A program made the translations under genes and the position numbers. Shown in pieces: positions 52,301 through 61,300 of a stretch of DNA of 64,000 nt. The first letter of the stretch is position 1. Every line of letters starts with the position of its first letter. The DNA is from Sialis fuliginosa (lineage: Eukaryota; Arthropoda; Insecta; Megaloptera; Sialidae): positions 31,157,001-31,221,000 of the forward strand of contig OY540813.1 in the NCBI GenBank assembly GCA_961205875.1, written 5' to 3'. The notes below the pieces were generated by a model. It did no database searches and was not told the origin of the DNA. It worked only from the letters and a program-made list of their open reading frames with translations.

Positions 52301-55300
52301 GTTGGATATAAGCAAACATAACGATAAAGTATTTATCGAAACTTTTATTGATTTAATATAAAATTATATACAATAAAAATCATATACTTATTAAATATAT
52401 GATAAAAATAAATACTCATAACCTCAAATATTTATAAATATTATTTTGAATTTATCGATATAAAACATAGTCATAAACATGGTGCATGGATTGCGCATCA
52501 ACCAAAAGAAAAGAGAGCGTGCGTTGGATATTTTAGTTAAACAAATGTAAATTACAGGAAACTGTAACGTGTTAAATTTTTAAATATGTCTATGACGTCA
52601 TCATGTCATTCTTCTGTTACCATGTACCATGTCTACTGCGTTCTGTTGCATTTCATTTCTGTTGTACTATTAAAATTTTACCCTCAACGCGCCTAAAGAA
52701 GTATAACTTCAAAAAAAAAACAATGAATTAAACTTACCTTATCCATTTCTAATAGTAAATCACAAAGTGCATTCCATTTTAAATATGCAGTCGGATAAAA
52801 AGCATGAAAACAGGCTACAAATGTTTGATGACATTCTTCAAAAATACCATTCATCATTTTTAAATGAATATCAGCAATTTTATGAGACTTCCCTTTCCTT
52901 TTCTTGAAAGTATCTGACAATATCTGTCGCAAAAGTGCACGGACATCGCCAATACATTGCGCTAAAATTACATTTTCCATTGGCGTCTTTTTTGATATAT
53001 GATTAGGATAAATTTCATTCGTATATGTCCGGATTAGTCTTAAACTAGCTCTACTCATGTAAACTAAGCGTTCTAACTCTAAAGATGAATAAGTTGGAGG
53101 AGACTCCAGCAGTGCTACTTTAAATGTATTCCAAGACCATTGCAGTAGCGATAGTAATGATTGGAAACATTCTTTTGACACAGATCTGGAGAACTCTTTA
53201 CTTAAGATATGTATGGGTTCTAACGTTTCGGTAGGTCTATTTGTTGACTGATTTTCTGGTGTTATAATTCTGTATAAAATCTGCGGAATCTGTCCAGCAT
53301 TAACATCAGTTCCGTTGTTTGATTTCTTTGAAGATTTGAAGTAAAACACAACTTGATCTTCAGAGTTTACCATACTCTGTCCTGCTGAACCACAATCACT
53401 GGATGGGCCACAAACACGACACCATGCAAGATACCATCGATGGGCCTGTAAATTGATAAATTGGTATGTATATAAATACAGTAATATTAAGGTATTTCTT
53501 GGGGAGAAGCAAGGTCCGCTATGTGTTAGAAGAGAAAAAGTGTGGTATAAAATCAAGATAACCTTGGTATAAAATAAAATAAAATTTGGCAACGTCGTGA
53601 ATCTAATTTCTGTTGCGCTGACAGCTATATATTATTTAATGTTTTGATTTGATAACATGTACTGTTATCCATATATGTATTTGTTATATATATTTTTATT
53701 ATTCCTTGAAATTAAAATAACAATATATAGATTTTCAAATACTGCGCCAAGTGTCTATACTTTGAGGCGTTGTCATAACTTGTATTGTGATATTTTTTAT
53801 CAAAAAACAAGTTTTTATTTTACTTATAACATATAAATGGGACAGTGAAAATACTTGAGATTTTTTGTATTAACCTCAAATATATTTATTTAATTTTTCT
53901 CAAAATTTCATAAATTTTGATTTTTTTTCGTATAAAATTATTTAAATTTTCGTTAAAAATCCGCTTAAAATATCGTAATCCCTATACTCGTAATGTTAAC
54001 TTTTTTATTTTATTTTGATGATATCTTTGCTCACGGACGGTCAATCATTTTAAGATTTTGAATGGAGCTTCTAATAATGTTTTTTTAGTTTTTTTTATAA
54101 TATTTGAGCTTACTCTTGAATCTTTTAACTTTTCTAAGAAATACCTTAAATGCAACTATTAAGTGTTTACTGTAAATCATAAGAAATAATATACCTTAAT
54201 AGGAACAGGTTGATCAAACAAGATGGGATGTTTCTGACGAATAGGGCATTCATAATGTTGGGTATCAGTTTCAGCTAATAGTTCTCCTTCGCCTTCATGT
54301 TCACCTCCTTCCATACCCAAATCAAGTAAGCGTATACGTGCTGTGTATTCTCCACGACCACCAAACAAACCGTATCCTCCAATCAATAGATCTGTATCAG
54401 CCATGAACCTGATAGCTTCACAAGAATGACCTGAATATCCCCAACCTCCTCCATAATTCTCAAACCTATTAACTGCTTGGAAATCATCTTTTGTAAATGG
54501 TTTATTTGGTGATGAATCCTTTTCATCCAATTCTAAATTTACAGTCATTTTTAAATCGTGTGCAACGTTTAAAGTATCCAGGCAACAAAGTAAATGCAAC
54601 GCTGCTTGAGATCGTGTAACAGTACAATTAGAAACAATCGGTAGAGCTAATTCTGATGACAGAATTGATGCGAGGTTGAACTGATCGGAATTCAGTACAT
54701 TCTTTAATAATCCATTTCCAGGATCAACAGGTGAATCAGGTGTTTGTGGAATTGTTATATATCCAGTACTTTGTGTACTGCGGAAATGTATACCTTTTGA
54801 AATCACTTGCTTTTTATCTGCTAGTGTACCAGGAGGAACATTTGTTGGGGTGTTCACTTTAGTTTTTTCGTCAGTTTTAATGTATGTATTTCTTCCAGAT
54901 GGAATGTTTAAATTTTCATTATCGACTATACCAATTGAAACATTTTGAATATTATTTAAAAAGTGTGATTCATTTATTTTGACTAAAGTTGGTATTTGGC
55001 ATGCGACTATGTTAAAACATGAAACATCTTGTGTTTGTAAGTTGTATGACCAAATAACATTGTATAATGGATCCATACAGACTGACTTATCAGCGAAACA
55101 GACTTGTTCTTTGCTAGAAAATGAATTACACGAACCATCTCGACGATTGATAACCAAGCACTTTACAGTATTATGACGCTCTGTTTGGTTAGGTAAAAGA
55201 ACTGAAAAAAATAATAATACTAAACAAAAAATGTCAATATACAAATAAAAATCCGACCTTACCTATGCTACTTTTATTAGCAATAACAGTAGATCGACTC

Positions 55301-58300
55301 AAACTAACTGAATTAACAAGAGATTCATCGATTTTAAGGAATGTTTGGTCACCAGAAGCACTAACCCACGTAGCACGGCGGCCATAACGAGGACCTACAT
55401 GTAGCACTTGACCTGGTGATGCATGCCATGGGTACCGCAATTCTATTAAATCATCAGAAGGAATGGCAGATTCTGATGGCATTTCTGGATCAGATGTTGG
55501 TGCATTACGACCTAATTGACCATTCTGAAATAAAAAAATTATATATATAAATAAAACGGCCAAGTGCATGTTGTATATAACATATGATAGGATTCGGTAG
55601 TCATTACGATTTAAAAAGAAAAAAGTTATTTCAAAATTTTTCATAAACTATTTTTGCTACAGTGTTCATTATAATTTTTATTGAAAGTACTTATTAAAAG
55701 CTACACTCTGATATTTTTTTTCGATTTTTTAAATTGATAGTTTAGAAATTAGAGAGGGGGGCGCTCTCATAACGACATTGCAAATCAAACATATTGTAAC
55801 TAAAGGGTTAAAATCAAAAGGTTATATAACATTTTTTGTTGCATTTTAGGAGACCTATCTAAAGGGATAAGTGAAATTTTTTTTTTGAATAAACTTTTCA
55901 GTTCATGAGAAGGGGTCAAAAAATATAGTTTTTTTAATCTCATTTTTGTTTTTGGGTTATAAACTTCGTCCGTATACCAAATTTCATCTTAATTGGTATA
56001 AAATTTATATATACGGATGGACGGACAGACAGATCGAAATTATAAAGATTCCTATTTTTTTATGGAACCCTAAAAACCAGTAATCGTATTCTTGACTTCT
56101 GGGTGAAAGTTAAAACTTAAATTTAAATTCTCAACAAAAGCTTTTTAACTTTAATTATTACCTGATGGTTTCCAAAAGTGCTAACTTCACCCCGATTTGT
56201 TAAAATCACAGTATGGTTTGAACCAGCTGCTACTTGACTTGCAGAAATTCGAACAAGTTGAGGACCAGTTAAAGCGACAATGTCTCCAGTTCCTAATTGC
56301 CCATATTGATTAGAACCAAACGTGTACACCTAAACAATAAAAAATATACATAATTTACCAAAACTGATTTCTGTTAATTGCTTAATTTTACCATTCCGTT
56401 TTGCAGTAGAAGAACAGTATGGTGTAAGCCACAAGCTACTTGAACAGCAGGACTGTCTGAAGGTAAATACAATCGCCCAGGAGGTAGAGTATTTAAACGT
56501 GTAGCATCTCTATCACCATCAGCTGGTTCTTTACCTATGTTAAATACAACAATGATTTATTCAATCCTACTTTTCTTAACATAGGTACAGTCGGGACTCA
56601 TTTATTCTAAGTCTCGTTTATCTGAAATGCCGAGTTTCGTTTATTCAAAATTTGTTCTCCTCCTTCACCTCCCACCATTCTCGAGTCATGGCGTAAACGA
56701 ACATATTTTTGTAGAATTAGAGACACTTATCACCATCGTCACTCGTCACCTTGCTCATATTCGAAATTAAAAGTAAAGTAAAATTATTTCACTATCACGA
56801 TTAACTATTAACGATAAATATTAAATACCAAGGTTTACATACATAGTCTCTATAGCTCCTTGACCAATCAGCGTTGGCGCGGGAATTGAAGTCACCACGA
56901 AGATGTTATAAATGTATAATAGAATATCAATTACAAAAAAATCCTTCATTTATTCTTGTTTTCATATTTTTTGATATTTTAACAACACATACAATCAAAG
57001 AAGTACATACAAACTCGACACTGCAAAATCATAGAAAGCTGTCAAAAACTCAAAACGTATTGCCAACTTAAGAATAGTAAAAATGACACTTCTCGAATAG
57101 ACAAAATTGTCTGTGATAGCTTTTTCATGATTTTGCAATGTCGAATTGGTACTTCTTTGATTGTATATGTTGTTAAATATCAAAAAATACGAAGACAAGA
57201 ATAAATAAAGGATTTTTTGTAATTGATATTCTATTATACATTTATAACATTTGAATACGTCTTCGTGGTGGCGTCAATTCCTGCGCCAACGCTGATTGGT
57301 TAAGGATCTATACATAACTTGGTGGGAGCCTCTCTCGACTTAGAATAAATGCGACTTCCTCATGTCAAAACGATTCAGAAGGCTTAAAATAAACGAGTCC
57401 CGACTGTACTACAAATTTTAATGAAAATACTTACATGGTACACTAGAACCTGATGGTTGTGTGGTCTGTTTAGATTTCAATGAAGAAGCTCGAATTACAG
57501 AACTTTGTTTACTGATATGTTTTGAAGAACTCAATCCACCTTTACGTTGCTTCTTTTTGTGTTCATCTTTATCTAAAACAATGAAATTCCAAGATAGATT
57601 AAATATTTATACCTACAAAAAAAATACACACTTTCGTAATATTCGTAAGTACCATTTGAAGTGTATCTCGATTTTTCTCTATGCGAAGTGTCAGTGCTAC
57701 GAGCACAAGCCCTACAGATTCCGCAATGTATACAACCACTCTGTCCTGCACCACATCCACAGAGCCTAAAAATAATTTTTTAAGTTAAATTTCTTTAGCA
57801 GCACTGAATTGATTTCGAGATAAAACAAAATAAAAAAAATTCGGTCAAGACATATGCGGGTGTATGCCATAAGGTTTCCGAAGTATGTGCTACGTGAACT
57901 GTTTGGAGCCACTTACAGGAGCCCTTCTAGGCTCCTTTTATTTATTTATAGGGGGATGATCACAGTAGCCATACCCCTTCCCCCTCCCAAAAAAAAAAAA
58001 CTTACGCCTGATCAATTGTAGATATTAGATATATACAATCACAGTATATAATTATAATAACTACGAAGTTAAAAAATAAAATAAAAATCTACAACAAATG
58101 AGTTTCAAAATGTTACTCACTCTCCAGGATATCTATCTGGAAGCGAAGCATTAAAACACACATTTCCATATCCAGTACATTCTCCGCAAATACGACAAAT
58201 CATACATTGTTCCATATGCCATTCATGTCCGTCTTTAGGACAAATATTTACTTCACCCAATCTATGATCTATCGAAGCATCTGCTAATGCATGATCAACC

Positions 58301-61300
58301 GGAGATCCTAAATCAGCATTGTTAGATGCTGAAAGTTAAATTGATAAGTAAACAAATAGATTTATTTTGATAAAAAACTAAAAACTTACTTTCTTTAGCA
58401 TGATGAGGAAATTCACGGCCACATTGAAACTTATTATTGATTCCAAAAGTAAAGACATGCCCTTTTGCATTTAAGACAACTGTATGTGCTTTTCCTAATG
58501 CTACCTGAGTAATATGTTCTGATTTTAATGCTGTTACAATTCCTAGAATTAATATTAATTAGAAATATAATAGTTATTGCCCTTCATCCTTTTAAAATAA
58601 TTCTCGGCGAAACTTTAGTATACCACGTACACACAGATTTCATACTATTGTTTGTTGGCAATACATTATTTGGGTGTTGCGCAGGCATATGATTTATGTC
58701 AGTTATGTATGCAAACGGTGGAATATGTGCGACCGCCAATACATTGTTATATAATATTATATTATATTAATAAACATATGTTTATTAACATATAACTGAT
58801 AATTCTTTCTAGTATATTTTTTTGCTATTGTGATTCTCTATTAATTTTAATTATTATCATTATGTGTATTACGTTGATATACACATAATATATTTTATTG
58901 TAATATGTACCTACTGATATTTATAATTATCAAAACCGTAGTATTTTATTTTTCATATATATAATTAACCGTTTAGGCATCTCGAACGAGACCCTCTCGC
59001 TTAACACATGTGTTTCGTTTTGCGCTAAGCCAGTACCTCTTGCCGGTAATCTGTTCTATTTTTATCTTGAGCGGCAGGTACTCGCTCGTTTAGAATTCAG
59101 TTCATTGGATGTATTAGACGTGTTCTTACTTGCTTCTTTCGTTGTTACCGCGTGTTTTCACTAATTATATTTTATATTTTAAGTGTAGGTACTGTTTTTA
59201 CATATTATTTTTCACGTATTATTTTTTGAAAATATTGTGGACCAAACAAATTTATACTATGTTCAAACTATGAGAGAAAGACCTCTTCCACCAATGTTGA
59301 AAATAAATGGAGCACAAGTATTTCAGAAATGCGAATTTTTTTTGCAATTTCAATGGCAGTGAGTATTGTACAGAAACTGGAAGAAAAGTTCCATGTAATT
59401 TTATATATAATAAATAAACATATGTTTTAATAGTGTCACATGTGAACATGAAATTACGGTCTATGTATTAATAGAAAAGTACAATAACAAAAAAATATAC
59501 TAGAAAAAATAATCAGTTATATTTTGATAAACATAATAATATGTTATTCCACTGTTTGAGTACCATTCAATCGCTGACATAAATCATATTCGTACGCACA
59601 CAGAGTATTTCAAGTAAGTGTTTACCAACTTACAATTACTTAAATCTGTGTGTACGTAGTTTCACCTAATTCTCTAGATCATACCTGTACCAATTTCAGC
59701 ATAAGCAGTATCCTTCCCAAACATTAACAATTCACCATCTCTAGTAACTAAGGCTGTAGTAGCACTATTACAAGCTGCATGAACTATAAATTTGTCATCG
59801 ACTTTTATCATTTTTTTAGGTTTGCATGGTTTCGGTTGTCGTCTAACTTTATTTTGATCTGCATCTTCACCTCTTCTTGCCAAACCTAAAAATGAATAAG
59901 ATACAGAAATATAAAAAAACAAATATCTTAAAATAATTATAATATTTAAATTAGGGTATTTTTTTATTTTTATTTTTTTGGTCCCATTGGCCTATGTTTT
60001 AGCTTTGGATCAAAAGTTAATTGTCCCAAAATTTCAGACTCATAGATCAAACCTGTGGACGGCACAAACCGAGTCTTTTTCCCATTTGATTAACATGGGA
60101 AAAATTACATTTATTAATTTTTTTTATTATGGGCCAATGGGATTGAAAAAATAAAACTAAAAATAATAAACACATCCTAATTTATATCTGTTTAAACGTT
60201 ACCTGTGAAAAATACTGATCCTTCTTCAGTTACAAGAACAGCATGAACACCTTCGTGTCCTAATGCGATGTGTACAATTTTAGGTGATTTTGTTAATGAT
60301 AACTCATACCATTTACCAAAATGACTTCCACTGGTTTGTTTCATTCCCAAAGCTGCCGATTTACCACAGTACAGTACACGACCAGATGCAGTACGCACCA
60401 AAGTAAATTCTTTTCCAGCAACTAAAAATTATCAATCCTTTGTAAATACCATCAAGTAAGAAATATCTTCATTCTTTCTTGAGAAAATATTCTAATAAAA
60501 ACTACCTATTGCATGAAGTTCTTCCGGAGGGAGATTTTGAGATCCCGGCATTTCCGCAGCATTTGCAGTATTATTACCACTGATTCGCTCGTAAGCAGCT
60601 GTACCAAATACGTCTACACATCTGCGTGCTAACTTCAATGAGAGTTCATTCATACAAGTTGGTGGATTTGATGTGGGACTTAAAGTGCGAACTATGAAAC
60701 CATCCTGTATGTAATATGTATTAATTAGATTTTTTATTCCTCGTATTCCTAATAATAATTATTCCTTACTTTACTTACATCTTTGGCTACGCTAATAACT
60801 CCTAGATTTTCTCCATCAGAAAACATTACACAAGCAGAAGAGTCTCGAGGTTCTAATGACAATGCACCAGTCACTAACAAACCATCTCTTTCAACGGCTA
60901 ATAACTCTGTACCATGTTTTAAACCTCGCCGCAAGTGTAATTTTCCCTAAAAATAAATTTAAATTATAAAAATTTTAAATACAGGATAGAGCAAAATTCA
61001 TTTTAAAGGTAAAAGTCCATAGGTACGCATCGGACGGATTGTATAAAATGGATTTTAGAATTCTTTGCATTGTAAGTAATATAAGTACGTTAACTGATCC
61101 GCAGCAGAAATTGGACTGCACGCATCGGCTCGTCGGTAATGCCGTCATATAATAGGCATGATGCCTAATTTTTAAAAACTATTTTATGATGATCTTACGT
61201 GTCTTTTATTTCCAAAATGTTTATTTCTGCAGAAAATAAAGGTTTAATCACAAAAATTGACCCTTTTAAAACTAATTTTGAATTTGACGCCAAAACGCTT

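Noticed and set aside
59252-59449. 65-codon minus frame in MYCBP2 intron 8
   Set aside because: Lies inside a TIR element and does not continue the MYCBP2 reading.
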